Source of the DNA: JAGTVB01 sp964624765
GTDB taxonomy: Bacteria > Pseudomonadota > Gammaproteobacteria > HK1
DNA length: 37,433 bases
Direction of reading: 5' to 3'
Assembly (NCBI GenBank): GCA_964624765.1
Contig: CAZUZO010000011.1
Coordinates: 1-37,433, forward strand
A program made the translations under genes and the position numbers. The notes under the pieces were generated by a model, which was not told where the DNA came from, did no database searches, and saw only the letters and a list, made by a program, of their open reading frames with translations. Below are positions 16,595 to 25,693 of this stretch, piece after piece (position 1 is the stretch's first letter; the number at the start of each line of letters is the position of its first letter).

Positions 16595-17425
16595 CTAGTG
16601 AATCGGCTCTCCGATACGCTTCCATTCGATGCCCGCGCCCCAGTCCCAGTTCATCCAAATCAGAAACGCTCTGCCGATCAAGTAGTGGTCGGGAACGGTT
16701 CCCCAGTAACGGCTATCGCGACTGTTGTCTCGGTTGTCGCCCAGCACAAAGTACTGGCCGGCCGGAACGACGGACTCCATGGGCAGAGAGGGATAGCCCG
16801 GTTGTACCAGGATCGCATGCGCCTTGGCCCCTAGGTACTCCATACGTTCACTGGCGCCAGTCATATTGCTGCCACGCCCTGAGCCGGTGTAGGTGCCGAT
16901 CCGTTCCTGCCTAACGGGCTCACCGTTGACGTACAGAACCTTATCGTAGTATCCGATACGGTCGCCCGGCAAACCGACGACTCGTTTGATAAAGGGTGTT
17001 GAGGGATCTTCAGGATAACGAAACACCATCACGTCACCGCGCTTCGGTTCCCCTATCGAGATGATTTTCTTATCCACGATCGGTAGACGAATACCGTACG
17101 TGTATTTATTGACGAGAATGAAGTCTCCGATTTCCAAGGTCGGCATCATTGAACCGGAAGGAATGCGAAACGGTTCGACCAAGAAAGATCGCACCACCAA
17201 CACGATAAGGAAAACCGGAAAAAACGAGCGCGCATACTCGACGATCTTGGGTGCCGGCGCTAGCTGCGGTAGGATCTCGGTTTTCGGCGTCCTGGCCTTC
17301 GCACCCCCGGCAGCTCGAATCACCGCTAGGCGCCGGCGCGGGGCCAGCACGAGGTGATCGAATAGCCAGATAGCACCGGTGATGACCACCAACAAGACCA
17401 TGATTGTCGGGAAATCGAATCTCAT
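16595..17425 (-). CDS. lepB: Signal peptidase I
   Basis: Inner-membrane serine protease that removes signal peptides of exported preproteins. The 276-residue protein has two membrane segments (about 7-28 and 66-80), the nucleophile S92 in PSGSMMPTL and the general base K147 in FIKRVVGLPGD, plus the box E motif GDNRDNSRDSRYWG. ATG at 17425 overlaps the lepA stop (ATGA). A 199-base gap separates it from the DUF4845 gene. Confidence 0.97.
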   Translation of the reverse strand: MRFDFPTIMVLLVVITGAIWLFDHLVLAPRRRLAVIRAAGGAKARTPKTEILPQLAPAPKIVEYARSFFPVFLIVLVVRSFLVEPFRIPSGSMMPTLEIGDFILVNKYTYGIRLPIVDKKIISIGEPKRGDVMVFRYPEDPSTPFIKRVVGLPGDRIGYYDKVLYVNGEPVRQERIGTYTGSGRGSNMTGASERMEYLGAKAHAILVQPGYPSLPMESVVPAGQYFVLGDNRDNSRDSRYWGTVPDHYLIGRAFLIWMNWDWGAGIEWKRIGEPIH

Positions 17426-19218
17426 TGATCTTTCCCCACTTTGAGCAAGGCGTGGAACGCCTCCTGAGGGATGTCTATCTTGCCCAACCGTTTCATGCGC
17501 TTCTTTCCTACCTTTTGTTTTTCAAGCAGCTTGCGTTTGCGTGTGACGTCGCCTCCATAGCACTTGGCGGTCACGTTCTTGCGCAAGGCCTTTATCGTCT
17601 GCCGCGCCACTATCTGCGATCCGATAGCAGCCTGGATCGCCACATCGAACATCTGCCGGGGAATGACGGCATGCAGCTTGCTCGTAATCTCGCGACCGAC
17701 CCGGTAGCTCTTATCGCGATGCACGATGGTCGACAGAGCGTCCACGCGCTCCCCATTGATGAGCGTATCGAGTTTGACCAGATCGGCGCATTGATAACGC
17801 GCCAAGTGGTAATCCAACGAAGCATAACCTCGGCTCACCGATTTCAAGCGATCGAAAAAATCCCACACCACCTCACTCAAGGGAAGTTCATAACGCAATG
17901 CCACCTGTCTCGCGAAATACCGCAGTTGCTTTTGTACCCCCCGCTTCTCGATACATAAAGCCATCACATTACCGACATAGCGCTCGGGCACGAGAATATC
18001 AGCCAAAACGATCGGTTCGCGCAACTCGACGATGTGGTTGGCAGATACCAATTGGGATGGATTGTCGATGTCGACCAGCTTCCCATCGGTGGTCAACACC
18101 TCATACACGACACTGGGCGCGGTCGTAATGAGGGTCAGAGCGTACTCTCTTTCCAAACGCTCTTGCACGATCTCCATATGCAGCAGACCCAGAAAGCCGC
18201 AGCGGAACCCGAGCCCTAATGCAGCCGATGTTTCGGCCTCATAGTGAAGAGCCGAGTCGTTAAGGCGCAGTTTCGCTAGCGCATCGCGCAACCCTTGGAA
18301 GTCGCTCGAATCGGCTGGAAACAACCCGGCGTAGACTTGCGGCCTGCTGGCTTTGAATCCCGGCAGCGGCGCTGACGCTAATCGGCCGGCATCGGTGATC
18401 GTATCCCCTACTGGAGCACCCTCTACGTCTTTGATCCCCGCTATGACATAGCCGACCTCTCCCGCTGACAGCCTTCCTAAATCCTGGGGCTTAGGCCCCG
18501 AGACACCCACTCGATCGACCACATAGCTGCGACCGGTGGTCATGACATAGATACGCTGCCCTGGCTTGATCTCCCCATTCACGACCCGAACCAGGGATAC
18601 CACACCGACATAGTTATCGAACCAAGAATCGACGATGAGGGCCTGCAGTGGTGCAGCCACATCACCCCTGGGCGCCGGGATGTGCCGAATGAGGGCCTCC
18701 AGCAGTTCAGGTATGCCCGCTCCTGTCTTGGCGCTTACTCGCACCGCATCACGGGCGTCCAAGCCGATGAGATCTTCGATTTCGGCTGCTGTCCGATCGG
18801 GCTCGGCATTCGGTAGATCGATCTTATTTAGCACAGGGATCACCTCCACTCCCTGATCTAAGGCGATGTAACAATTCGCCAAGCTCTGAGCCTCAACACC
18901 TTGTGCCGCGTCCACTACCAGGAGTGCGCCTTCGCAGGCAGCAAGGGAACGCGACACCTCATAGGAGAAATCGACATGCCCAGGGGTATCGATGAGGTTT
19001 AACTGATAAACCTCACCCCCGAGTGCCTTATAACGCAGGGTAACACTCTGAGCCTTGATGGTGATCCCGCGTTCCCGTTCGAGATCCATGGAGTCCAACA
19101 CTTGCTCTGCCATCTCTCGAGCCGTCAAGGCCCCACAGATCTCGATGAACCGGTCCGCCAGCGTGGACTTGCCGTGATCAATATGGGCGATGATAGAGAA
19201 GTTCCGGATGTACTGCAT
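17422..19218 (-). CDS. lepA: Elongation factor 4 (LepA), ribosome-associated GTPase
   Basis: Translational GTPase that assists ribosome function and assembly under stress. From ATG 19218 (MQYIRNFSIIAHIDHGKST, the family start) it has 598 residues. G1 is AHIDHGKS (11-18), G3 DTPGH (77-81), G4 NKID (131-134), and the C-terminal domain holds the LepA-specific LLEKQKVGKKRMK segment. A GTG at 19251 would add 11 residues not seen in the family. No good ribosome site precedes either start. It is probably the first gene of the lepA-lepB-DUF4845-rnc-era-recO-acpS unit. Confidence 0.96.
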   Translation of the reverse strand: MQYIRNFSIIAHIDHGKSTLADRFIEICGALTAREMAEQVLDSMDLERERGITIKAQSVTLRYKALGGEVYQLNLIDTPGHVDFSYEVSRSLAACEGALLVVDAAQGVEAQSLANCYIALDQGVEVIPVLNKIDLPNAEPDRTAAEIEDLIGLDARDAVRVSAKTGAGIPELLEALIRHIPAPRGDVAAPLQALIVDSWFDNYVGVVSLVRVVNGEIKPGQRIYVMTTGRSYVVDRVGVSGPKPQDLGRLSAGEVGYVIAGIKDVEGAPVGDTITDAGRLASAPLPGFKASRPQVYAGLFPADSSDFQGLRDALAKLRLNDSALHYEAETSAALGLGFRCGFLGLLHMEIVQERLEREYALTLITTAPSVVYEVLTTDGKLVDIDNPSQLVSANHIVELREPIVLADILVPERYVGNVMALCIEKRGVQKQLRYFARQVALRYELPLSEVVWDFFDRLKSVSRGYASLDYHLARYQCADLVKLDTLINGERVDALSTIVHRDKSYRVGREITSKLHAVIPRQMFDVAIQAAIGSQIVARQTIKALRKNVTAKCYGGDVTRKRKLLEKQKVGKKRMKRLGKIDIPQEAFHALLKVGKDQ

Positions 19219-19258
19219 AGGGTGGGAGTAAGAAGGAAGAATGCCAGGCACGTTCTCA

Positions 19259-19399
19259 GAGGTTGTAAAAAACCTGCTACACGACCCGATAGCGGCGTTG
19301 GGCGGTGCTCGCTCCTCGCCTATCTAGTTGATATGTCTCTCGGCTTCGCGCCGTCCGCCTGGCTCTCGGGCCGCTCGCGACGGTTTTTTCACAACCTCT
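19259..19399 (+). repeat. Short inverted-repeat element, family 1 (about 141 bp)
   Basis: The left end GAGGTTGTAAAAAACC and the complement of the right end GAGGTTGTGAAAAAACC are near-identical inverted repeats. The internal landmark CGATAGCGGCGT..GGGCGGT..CTCGCTCCTCGCCTA is shared with 23856-23993. It lies between rseB and lepA, two genes on the same strand, so it could cut or reduce read-through from the sigma-E operon into lepA. Non-coding. Confidence 0.85.
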
Positions 19400-19629
19400 C
19401 AGGCTAGCGCACAGTGCGGTGGCCGTGCGCCCCGGATTACATCAGCATCGTAGAGAACAATTTCCCTCCCGCAAGCCTTCTTTATGGGCCACGACCGACA
19501 GTAGGATCGCTGGCAGCGCTTTAGTCTAGTTCAATGACTCACAGCAAGACGAGCAGCCATCTGCCCGCCGGCAGATGTGGATGTGAATACCCTCTCAGGG
19601 TCCGACAGCCAATAGCTCGATACGCGCAG
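19400..19629 (-). other. Gap downstream of rseB
   Basis: Gene-free stretch between the family 1 element and the rseB stop. Its clearest structure is the perfect 8-bp hairpin CATCTGCCCGCCGGCAGATG at 19558-19577, 53 bases past the rseB stop; it lacks a T run on either strand. The lepA promoter should lie in or near this stretch, but no confident -35/-10 pair was found. Confidence 0.4.
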
Positions 19630-20661
19630 CTAGTCAACTCCAGACCGATAGCGTTCGATGGAATTGCCCACCTGTTCTACGGTTGTGGCAGGAACCTCTC
19701 CGAATACAGTGACTTGATGACCGTCGACCAGCCGACCGTAGGCATTCACAGCACCCATCTTGGACAAGCCTTGCTGCGCCTGACGAGGCGATTCCAAAGG
19801 CTCCATGAGCACCAAGAACGACGATAAACCGTCCGTATAGACTAACCGTTTTACCGATACCTGAGGTTTCGCGATAGTATCGCTAGCGTCTTCGCTGAGG
19901 ATAAAGCCGGGTGGCAGCCACGTCACCCGCCATGTCTCACTGGCGCTCGTTTTCGCTGACGGCTTGGATGCGGTACCGTGGTGGTACTGTTTAAAGCCGC
20001 TACCGCTCAAGCCGGGCTTAAGCAACTGGTCAGGGATTTCTTGATGCATCTCGATGCTGGTGTAGACGAACTGCTCCAGTGGCAAGCCCTCCTCGCCAAT
20101 GAGTTCGGATTTCAGTAACAACCCCGTCTCATGGTCAACCCATAGCCGAAAGCCGTATCGGTACGGGTCCAACGGTGTTACGGTCACGATTTCCGTTGGC
20201 CTACCGGCCACTCGATCGGCCCCAGCGACAGAGAACTCGTAATGCTGACTGCTCTGTAGCGGGGCCTTGAAGACAGGGGAAGCAAGGAACGAGCGCCGGC
20301 GGTTTTTCCCAATCACGACGGAGCGCTCATCGGGAAGGATGCACGTCACCTGTGCGCCATCACGGAGCACTTCCCAGGCGACCCCACTGAGGGAGACCAA
20401 GCGTTCGCGCCGATTGCCATCGGGATCCACCCGGTGAATGACGCGCATAGATTGCAGATGAGGGCCACTGCGATAGACAAAGGTTCCATCATAGTTTAGC
20501 GAACGGGCCGCTTGCATCATCTTATCTAACCACTGTTCAGCCTCAGTCGATGCCTCTGCGCGACCTGGGGATCCCAAACCGAGCGCGACCAGGGACAGCA
20601 GAACAATGAGATAGTCACGGCACCCGATCGTTCGTCGCGGGCAACTAGGGGTTATTCGCAT
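19630..20661 (-). CDS. rseB: Sigma-E regulatory protein RseB/MucB
   Basis: Periplasmic protein that binds the anti-sigma factor RseA and shields it from DegS cleavage until envelope stress signals, such as lipopolysaccharide intermediates, displace it. The 343-residue protein has an N-terminal signal sequence (hydrophobic about 18-30, possible cleavage after GRA near 35), a large lipid-binding-like domain to about 210, and a smaller C-terminal domain from about 240 with TWRVTWLPPGF. Its ATG overlaps the rseA end by 17 bases. No rseC (mucC) or degP (mucD) follows. Confidence 0.93.
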   Translation of the reverse strand: MRITPSCPRRTIGCRDYLIVLLSLVALGLGSPGRAEASTEAEQWLDKMMQAARSLNYDGTFVYRSGPHLQSMRVIHRVDPDGNRRERLVSLSGVAWEVLRDGAQVTCILPDERSVVIGKNRRRSFLASPVFKAPLQSSQHYEFSVAGADRVAGRPTEIVTVTPLDPYRYGFRLWVDHETGLLLKSELIGEEGLPLEQFVYTSIEMHQEIPDQLLKPGLSGSGFKQYHHGTASKPSAKTSASETWRVTWLPPGFILSEDASDTIAKPQVSVKRLVYTDGLSSFLVLMEPLESPRQAQQGLSKMGAVNAYGRLVDGHQVTVFGEVPATTVEQVGNSIERYRSGVD

Positions 20662-21322
20662 CGTGGCTTACGATCCGCGCGTAGGGCAGCAGCCCACGCA
20701 TACCGTTGTCTAGGTACTCGCTATAGTTAACCAGGTAACTGGCGAGGCGGGCATTGACGACCCGTTCATGCCCGCCATTGGAAGCGGCGGTCGGCAGGTT
20801 GTCTTGGGAAAGGGCTGTTTGAGAGGGACTGGTTTGAGCGGGAGCCGCGACGCGCAGTGTCGATGAATCATCGTTTGTGAGCGGATCCTGGGTAAATCGT
20901 TGCACCCCCAATACCGCCACGATCGCAACCGATGCGGCCAGCGCCAGCGCCCACCCCACCATTGGCTTCAGGGGCATTGGCCCGCGCCGGCGAAGACGCA
21001 GCGGTTCCTGAGGAAGGGAGGCATTGACCTGCTTTGCAACGTAGCTGGGCGACAGGCCTTCGCGTCGACCCAAACGTTGGTCTGGATAGTTGTCCCCTCC
21101 CTGTCGCGTGGACTGGGTCGCGTTGCTCCGTACTGAAGGCAGAGGCCCTAGGGCCGCCTCGCAGATGTTGTTGCGCAGCACATCGCTGATAAGGTTGTAG
21201 CGCTCCCAGGCTTTGATGAGCTGAGGTTCGCTAAGCAACTTATCGACCAGCTGGGCTTGCTGGGCGCCGCTGACTTCACCATCTATCAATGCTGAAACCT
21301 GCTCTTTCGCTTCTTCACTCAT
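20645..21322 (-). CDS. rseA: Anti-sigma-E factor RseA/MucA
   Basis: Single-pass inner membrane protein whose cytosolic N-terminus sequesters sigma-E and whose periplasmic tail contacts RseB. The 225-residue protein has the anti-sigma domain at about 1-65 (EQVSALIDGEVS, AWERYNLISDVLR), a basic stretch RLRRRGP, a transmembrane helix at about 121-140, and a periplasmic region to the end. It starts 16 bases after rpoE. Confidence 0.93.
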   Translation of the reverse strand: MSEEAKEQVSALIDGEVSGAQQAQLVDKLLSEPQLIKAWERYNLISDVLRNNICEAALGPLPSVRSNATQSTRQGGDNYPDQRLGRREGLSPSYVAKQVNASLPQEPLRLRRRGPMPLKPMVGWALALAASVAIVAVLGVQRFTQDPLTNDDSSTLRVAAPAQTSPSQTALSQDNLPTAASNGGHERVVNARLASYLVNYSEYLDNGMRGLLPYARIVSHDANNP

Positions 21323-21338
21323 ACCGGTGACACATCAT

Positions 21339-21914
21339 TCAGTCCAATAAGGGTTCAAGCCGCTTGTTTATCGCCTCTCGGGCTCGAAAGATGCGCGAGC
21401 GCACCGTCCCAATCGGACACTCCATGGCTTGCGCAATCTCTTCATAACTCAACCCCTCCAGCTCCCTTAGCGTAATCGCCGTTCTGAGGTCTTGCGGCAG
21501 TTGATCGATCGCCTCGATCACCGTTTTCTCTATCTCTTCTTTGAGCAAAAGGTGCTCAGGCGTGCCATAATCCTTAAGCTCTGACTCCCCCGTTAACTGC
21601 TCTGCGTCGGTGGAATCAACATCTCCCTCAGGTGGACGCCGCCCTTGTGAAACAAGGTGGTTCTTGGCGGTATTGATGGCGATTCGGTACAGCCAGGTGT
21701 AAAAAGCACTGTCGCCGCGGAACTTGGGTAATGCCCGATACGCCTTGAGAAAGGTATCTTGCGTGACATCAAGCACCTCAGAGGAGTCACGAAGATAACG
21801 CGATACGAGCTTCACGAGCTTATGCTGGTACTTCAGCACAAGCAGGTCGAACGCCTCCTTTTCTCCTCGCTTTACCCGCTCAACGAGCGCTCGATCAACG
21901 CCGTCTTCGCCCAT
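21339..21914 (-). CDS. rpoE: RNA polymerase sigma-E (RpoE/AlgU)
   Basis: ECF sigma factor for the envelope stress response. From ATG 21914 the protein has 191 residues, the same as E. coli RpoE. Region 2 (about 20-90) contains FRGDSAFYTWLYRIAINTAKN-type residues, and region 4 (about 130-185) contains ITLRELEGLSYEEIA and CPIGTVRSRIFRARE. GAGAGGA lies eight bases before the ATG; a longer in-frame reading upstream to 22037 covers the promoter and is not coding. The operon order rpoE-rseA-rseB with nadB divergent is classical. Confidence 0.97.
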   Translation of the reverse strand: MGEDGVDRALVERVKRGEKEAFDLLVLKYQHKLVKLVSRYLRDSSEVLDVTQDTFLKAYRALPKFRGDSAFYTWLYRIAINTAKNHLVSQGRRPPEGDVDSTDAEQLTGESELKDYGTPEHLLLKEEIEKTVIEAIDQLPQDLRTAITLRELEGLSYEEIAQAMECPIGTVRSRIFRAREAINKRLEPLLD

Positions 21915-21958
21915 CCGGGCTATCCTCTCTTCCGGCTCTGCGCTCCCTGCTACTGTCT

Positions 21959-21986
21959 GTAGACCAAGGCATCTGGAGATAGTTCG
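21959..21986 (-). promoter_or_regulatory. Sigma-E-type promoter of rpoE
   Basis: On the minus strand CGAACTA (21986-21980) is followed by exactly 16 bases and then TCTAC (21963-21959). The E. coli sigma-E consensus is GGAACTT-N16-TCTAA, so both boxes and the spacing fit. Transcription would begin about 40 bases before the rpoE ATG. This predicts positive autoregulation of the operon, as known in E. coli. Confidence 0.75.
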
Positions 21987-22140
21987 TGTGGTAGATGCCG
22001 CGCCCTGGAGCGCCGTAGCCTTTCCGCATCCCCGCATTGTGCTTGCCCCAGCGCCTGAAGGCTCACCGAAAAAGTGAGAGCGCGCAGAAAAAGCTAAAAA
22101 CCACTCGACGTGGGCTGACTTAGGAACGACAAGCCGTGTC

Positions 22141-22173
22141 TTTTAGAAGTATAATTATATTCTAATATATCAA
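22141..22173. promoter_or_regulatory. AT-rich island with palindromic -10 box between rpoE and nadB
   Basis: A 33-base AT-rich patch in an otherwise GC-rich region contains the palindrome TATAATTATA (22150-22159), which reads as a -10 box on both strands, and TAATAT at 22163. It probably holds the nadB promoter and possibly a second, housekeeping promoter for rpoE. No -35 box is convincing on either strand. Confidence 0.45.
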
Positions 22174-22232
22174 TTCTGTATCATCCTTGAACATTATGAC
22201 CTGCCAGCGCACGATGCTCCATAGCCCGCCCC

Positions 22233-23846
22233 ATGACGTTAACGTTTGATGTTGTCATCATCGGCACCGGCGCCGCAGGCCTAAGCCTCGCTTTGCAGCT
22301 CCCACGCCGCTACCGCGTGGCCCTAGTGTCCAAGGCGTCACTGACCGAGAGCAATACCCTGTACGCCCAAGGGGGCGTCTCCGTCGTGTTGCACAAGGAC
22401 GACTCGCTCGCCTCCCATGTCGACGATACCCTGCGTGCGGGTGCGGGGCTCTGCAACCCCGAGATCGTTCGCTTCACCGTCGAGCGGGCCGAGAGCTGTA
22501 TCCGGCGGCTCATCGGACAAGGTGTGGACTTCTCTCGCATGGAGGCGGCCGATGGCAGCTTCATTTACCATCTCACACGCGAGGGCGGGCACAGTCATCG
22601 GCGAGTTATCCACGTTGCCGATGCAACGGGAATCGCCATCGAAAACACGCTGGCAACGCGTGTTCGCGAGCTTGATAATGCCATCTTGTATGAACACCAC
22701 CTAGCGCTGGATCTGATTCCTGGCGCCCGGATCGGGTTGACCGAAAATCGCTGTGTCGGAGTCTACGTGTTTGACCGGCGTGCTCGACGGGTATCCGTTT
22801 TCCGCGCGCGCGCCGTTGTGCTGGCCACCGGTGGCGTCGGCAAAGTGTACCTCTACACCAGCAATCCCGATGTCGCCACCGGTGATGGTATTGCTATGGC
22901 CTGGCGGGCAGGTTGCCGGGTGGCGAACATGGAGTTCATTCAGTTTCACCCAACGTGTCTGTATCATCCCCAGGCAGGTTCATTTCTCATCACCGAAGCA
23001 GTCCGAGGGGAAGGGGGTCGATTGGTTCTGCCGGACGGCAGTCGCTTCATGCAGCGCTTCGATCCCCGAGCCGAGCTCGCTCCCAGGGACATCGTGGCGC
23101 GGGCTATCGATTACGAGATGAAACGGCGCGGGATAGACTGCGTGTATCTCGATATCTCTCACCGTTGCGCAGATTTCATTCGTTCGCACTTTCCTAATGT
23201 GTATGCCCGTTGCCTCGAATTGGGCATCGATATGACGCGAGAAGCGATCCCTGTCGTCCCCGCTGCCCATTACTTGTGTGGTGGGATTATGACGGACCGG
23301 TTCGGTCGCACGGACCTGGAGGGGCTCTATGCCATCGGGGAGGTAGCCTTTACCGGACTACATGGTGCCAATCGCATGGCCAGTAATTCGCTACTGGAGT
23401 GCCTGGTATTTGCCGAGTCGGCCGCCACCCACTTGGAGACGACGCTGGATGAAATACCCCCCCCTGCGCCGCTACCCGAGTGGGATGAAACCCGTGTCAA
23501 GGACGCCGACGAAGAAGTGATCGTTTCACACAATTGGGATGAACTGCGACGCTTCATGTGGGACTATGTGGGTATCGTACGTTCCGAAAAGCGTCTTCAA
23601 CAGGCACAACGACGGATAAATTTGCTGTTGCAGGAAATCCACGAATTCTATGGACGCTTTCGGGTAACGAGTGACCTCATCGAGCTACGAAACCTTGCAC
23701 TGGTGGCTGATCTCATCATTCGTTCCGCCCGCTCCCGCAAGGAAAGCCGTGGCCTACACTATATCCTGGACTACCCGCAACCAGATGAGCGCGCCCCGCC
23801 GAAAAACACGGTACTGGTGCCCCCTTCGTTCCCCACCTCGCCCTAG
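22233..23846 (+). CDS. nadB: L-aspartate oxidase
   Basis: FAD enzyme that oxidises L-aspartate to iminoaspartate, the first step of de novo NAD synthesis; NadA acts next. The 537-residue protein belongs to the succinate dehydrogenase flavoprotein family: Rossmann motif GTGAAG (11-16), YAQGGVS, the active-site HLTREGGHSHRRVIH segment, and GANRMASNSLLECLVF near the end of the FAD domain, followed by a helical C-terminal domain. Divergent placement from rpoE is conserved in many gammaproteobacteria. No ribosome site is evident before ATG 22233. Confidence 0.96.
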   Translation: MTLTFDVVIIGTGAAGLSLALQLPRRYRVALVSKASLTESNTLYAQGGVSVVLHKDDSLASHVDDTLRAGAGLCNPEIVRFTVERAESCIRRLIGQGVDFSRMEAADGSFIYHLTREGGHSHRRVIHVADATGIAIENTLATRVRELDNAILYEHHLALDLIPGARIGLTENRCVGVYVFDRRARRVSVFRARAVVLATGGVGKVYLYTSNPDVATGDGIAMAWRAGCRVANMEFIQFHPTCLYHPQAGSFLITEAVRGEGGRLVLPDGSRFMQRFDPRAELAPRDIVARAIDYEMKRRGIDCVYLDISHRCADFIRSHFPNVYARCLELGIDMTREAIPVVPAAHYLCGGIMTDRFGRTDLEGLYAIGEVAFTGLHGANRMASNSLLECLVFAESAATHLETTLDEIPPPAPLPEWDETRVKDADEEVIVSHNWDELRRFMWDYVGIVRSEKRLQQAQRRINLLLQEIHEFYGRFRVTSDLIELRNLALVADLIIRSARSRKESRGLHYILDYPQPDERAPPKNTVLVPPSFPTSP

Positions 23847-23855
23847 GAGTTCAAC

Positions 23856-23993
23856 GGTTGTGGAAAAACCGGCTACACCACCCGATAGCGGCGTCGGGCG
23901 GTACTCGCTCCTCGCCTAACCATCGGATAGGCCTCTCGGCTTCGCCGCCGCGCAACGCGCTCAGGCAAGCGCAACAGTTTTTAAAACAGCTTC
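23856..23993 (+). repeat. Hybrid inverted-repeat element (family 1 left half, family 2 right half)
   Basis: The left half starts GGTTGTGGAAAAACCGGCTAC and carries the family 1 core (CGATAGCGGCGT, CTCGCTCCTCGCCTA). The right half carries the family 2 landmarks CCGCGCAACGC and CTCAGGCAAGCGCA and ends GTTTTTAAAACAGCTTC. The two ends therefore do not match each other. It fills the convergent nadB-epmA gap, and its last base is directly next to the epmA stop codon. Confidence 0.8.
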
Positions 23994-24980
23994 TTAGGCC
24001 CGCGAGATCGGGAAAGACAACACCGCCTCCAGGTGTACTTCACCCGCGCAGAGCATCACGAGGCGGTCGAGCCCGAGCGCGATACCGCTACACTCCGGCA
24101 GGCCTTGCTCGAGAGCGCGCAGCAGCCGCGTGTCCATTGGGACGTCGGCAAGCCCCAAGCGCCGGCGCATGGTCCTATCGCCACGGAAACGCTGGGCTTG
24201 CTCCTGGCTATCGGTTAACTCGCAATAGCCATTGGCGAGCTCGACCCCGGCTATGAATAACTCGAATCGATCGGCGACTGGCGGAGTCCGGGCGCGAATG
24301 CGGGCCAGTTGCGCCTGGCTCGCGGGGAATTCATACAGCCAAGTGGCTTGCTGCTTCAGCGCAGGCTGAATGCGATGGCAAAGAATAAGATCCAGACACG
24401 CTTCACGCTCTAAATACATCGCCGTTCTTGCCTCGACCGCCATCGTCTCATTCGCGTACTGGCGTAGACTCTGAGTCGATATTGTGAAGGGATCGAGGTC
24501 GGCGTATTTCTGAAAGGCTTCTCGATAGGTCATTCGCCTCACCGGATCAATCCTCAGAAGACGCCCCAGCAAACCCTCGGCTTCGGCCATCAAGGCATGA
24601 GAGGGGAACCCCGGTCGGTACCACTCCAAGAGGGTAAACTCTGGGTTGTGCAAAGCCCCTTGCTCACCATCGCGAAAGGCCTTGCAAATCTGAAAGATGG
24701 GGCCACTACCGGCAGCCAAGAGGCGCTTCATGGCCGACTCGGGAGAAGGCTGCAGGTAAAGATCCTGCCCGGCCATCGAGTGACACTGGGTCTTGAGACT
24801 CTGGATATACGGCCCGGTAGCCGTTGCTGCGCCCAATAACGGGGTTTCGACTTCGAGAACCCCGCGCTCGGCGAAAAAGTCCCGGATGGTCGCCAAGATA
24901 CGCGCTCGGCGGCGAAGTGCCGCAAGCGTCGCCGTGGGGCGCCAATCATCGCCTTGGCCGGTCACCTTTTCATCGCACAA
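23994..24980 (-). CDS. epmA: EF-P beta-lysine ligase EpmA (PoxA/GenX)
   Basis: Paralogue of class II lysyl-tRNA synthetase lacking the anticodon domain. It attaches (R)-beta-lysine to the conserved lysine of EF-P. The protein has up to 328 residues with motif 1 around FFAERGVLEVETPLL, motif 2 as QICKAFRDGEQGALHNPEFTLLEWYR-type sequence, and motif 3 GIALGLDRLVML. The longest frame starts at TTG 24980; an in-frame GTG at 24965 is another option, and no in-frame ATG lies nearby, so the start is uncertain. The target efp lies immediately upstream. Confidence 0.94.
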   Translation of the reverse strand: MCDEKVTGQGDDWRPTATLAALRRRARILATIRDFFAERGVLEVETPLLGAATATGPYIQSLKTQCHSMAGQDLYLQPSPESAMKRLLAAGSGPIFQICKAFRDGEQGALHNPEFTLLEWYRPGFPSHALMAEAEGLLGRLLRIDPVRRMTYREAFQKYADLDPFTISTQSLRQYANETMAVEARTAMYLEREACLDLILCHRIQPALKQQATWLYEFPASQAQLARIRARTPPVADRFELFIAGVELANGYCELTDSQEQAQRFRGDRTMRRRLGLADVPMDTRLLRALEQGLPECSGIALGLDRLVMLCAGEVHLEAVLSFPISRA

Positions 24981-25101
24981 CGGACGCTAGCCACGGTGTA
25001 TACGGCAGCACGGTGCTCTAGAGAGGACGAACCGACTGGATGAACGAGGTCCTCCCTTTCCTTGCTAACGGGGCTTGGGTCTCTTTGCAACGGGGTCAAC
25101 G

Positions 25102-25671
25102 CTACTCCTTGGCTCGCGCGACGTACTCGCCGGTACGCGTATCCACCTTAATGAGCTCCCCCTGATCGACGAACAAGGGAACCTTGACCACAGCTCCCGT
25201 TTCGAGGGTCGCTGGCTTGGTAGCCCCACTGGCGGTATCGCCCCGCACCCCGGGCTCTGTTTTGCTCACCATCAACACCACGAAGTTAGGTGGGGCCACC
25301 GTCAGCAGCTCACCGTTCCAGAACGTGACCATGCACAGGTCCTGTTCTTTTAGCCACTTTGCCGCCTCGCCCACCACGCTGGCATCGGCGGTGAATTGCT
25401 CATAGGATCCCGCATCCATGAAATGCCAACTGTCACCATCCGAATAAAGATACTGCAAATCGGTTTCGTGTACGTCGGCACTCTCTACCGACTCGCCGGA
25501 CTTATAGGTTCGCTCGATGACGCGCCCGGTCTTTAGGTTGCGTAACTTCACTCGATTGAACGCTTGTCCTTTGCCCGGCTTGACGAATTCATTTTCCAGA
25601 ATCGAAAATGGCTCACCGTCGATGAGCACTTTTAGACCGCTCTTGAACTCACTGGTGTTGTAGCTGGCCAT
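25102..25671 (-). CDS. efp: Elongation factor P
   Basis: Translation factor that relieves ribosome stalling at proline runs. From ATG 25671 (MASYNTSEF) the protein has 189 residues with three beta-barrel domains. The modified residue is K34 in the loop KPGKGQAF, numbered exactly as in E. coli. An upstream in-frame ATG at 25680 is possible; still longer frames would start inside the predicted promoter. It stands divergent from epmB and 121 bases before epmA, so the target and both lysylation enzymes are together. Confidence 0.96.
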   Translation of the reverse strand: MASYNTSEFKSGLKVLIDGEPFSILENEFVKPGKGQAFNRVKLRNLKTGRVIERTYKSGESVESADVHETDLQYLYSDGDSWHFMDAGSYEQFTADASVVGEAAKWLKEQDLCMVTFWNGELLTVAPPNFVVLMVSKTEPGVRGDTASGATKPATLETGAVVKVPLFVDQGELIKVDTRTGEYVARAKE

Positions 25672-25693
25672 GGTCTGCATCACTCCCAACATC

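Noticed and set aside
19558..19577. Perfect 8-bp hairpin after rseB as an intrinsic terminator.
   Set aside because: No T run follows on either strand; it is noted only as a hairpin.
21915..22037. N-terminal extension of RpoE by 41 residues.
   Set aside because: The extension covers the sigma-E promoter and is absent from the family; the ATG at 21914 has a good ribosome site and gives the exact family length.
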